Origin: Burkholderiales bacterium RIFCSPLOWO2_02_FULL_57_36
GTDB taxonomy: Bacteria > Pseudomonadota > Gammaproteobacteria > Burkholderiales > Burkholderiaceae_D
Direction: 5' to 3'
NCBI GenBank assembly: GCA_001770855.1
Contig: MESE01000038.1
Coordinates: 39,818-73,709, forward strand
Length of the DNA: 33,892 nucleotides
The stretch's first letter is position 1. Each line of letters starts with the position of its first letter. The notes below the pieces were generated by a model, which did no database searches, was not told where the DNA came from, and worked only from the letters and a program-made list of their open reading frames with translations. Positions 33,771 through 33,892 of this stretch are shown here, piece by piece. The position numbers were made by a program, and so were the translations under genes.

Positions 33771-33830
33771 ATGTATATCGGCGGCGGCACTATCCTTTTA
33801 ATCATTATCCTGGTCCTTATCTTTAACTAA
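33771..33830 (+). CDS. 19-residue hydrophobic micropeptide
   Basis: A tiny frame encoding MYIGGGTILLIIILVLIFN, essentially one membrane span after a Gly-rich start. AAAAGGAA lies seven bases before the ATG, a strong ribosome site, and the stop TAA is followed at once by GAAGGAG, which could serve a next gene. Similar short MYIGGG-type proteins occur in other proteobacteria, to my memory. It is below the size limit of most gene callers. The function is unknown; a membrane-associated role is inferred from hydrophobicity alone. Confidence 0.6.
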   Translation: MYIGGGTILLIIILVLIFN

Positions 33831-33844
33831 GAAGGAGTAGCGTC

Positions 33845-33892
33845 GTGTCATGCGACACAAGACGCCATGGCGATTCCAGAAGTAAAGCGGCC
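33845..33892 (+). CDS. Possible start of a downstream gene (truncated by window)
   Basis: AAGGAG at 33832-33837 lies seven bases before a GTG at 33845 whose frame stays open to the window end (16 codons). An ATG at 33850 in another frame closes after 11 codons. There is too little sequence to judge; the ribosome site is the only real evidence. Confidence 0.25.
   Translation, partial: MSCDTRRHGDSRSKAA

Overview
The window looks like a chromosomal stretch of a betaproteobacterium, probably Burkholderiales or Oxalobacteraceae-like. I infer this from moderately high GC, the gig/buf-type metal cluster, the attC-like sites, the REP families and the general look of the proteins. No rRNA, tRNA or CRISPR array was seen. 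I could not run searches, so family calls rest on motifs read by eye.

Region 1 (1-3664) is a metal-stress module. An ECF sigma factor gene, cut by the left edge, is divergent from an operon encoding a bufferin-like peptide (DUF2282), its DUF692/MNIO modifying enzyme, the DUF2063 partner, a Tat-exported redoxin and a DoxX membrane protein. The intergenic region carries two divergent copies of GTAACC-N16-CGAA, one facing each side. This suggests the sigma factor drives both itself and the operon. An SDR oxidoreductase follows on the minus strand.

Region 2 (about 4690-7380) is a scrambled mobile-DNA zone. It holds three attC-like sites of integron gene cassettes (one minus, two plus), small membrane-protein cassette genes, a truncated cassette gene, two adjoining MITE-like elements with TA duplications, a triple-hairpin REP/BIME block and an IS4-family transposase remnant.

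Region 3 (7385-13255) holds a secreted protein built from an internal duplication, a HipB/HipA pair bracketed by copies of one long palindromic repeat, an XRE plus AbiEii-type nucleotidyltransferase pair, and a divergent XRE regulator/CheY-like pair sharing an operator-rich gap.

Region 4 (13558-27087) is a defence island of nine genes, all on the minus strand. In transcription order these are a NERD-nuclease/UvrD-type helicase, a small Cas2/SinR-like protein, a half-size HsdS, a second HsdM, then HsdM, HsdS, a YhcG (DUF1016) nuclease, HsdR and an Mrr-type restriction endonuclease. There are two M and two S subunits but one R subunit, so this is a composite type I system with nuclease accessories.

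Region 5 (27829-33892) looks like ordinary chromosome: a 7TM-DISM/degenerate GGDEF/EAL phosphodiesterase, two glutathione S-transferase family proteins, a conserved cysteine-motif protein of unknown function and a 19-residue hydrophobic micropeptide.
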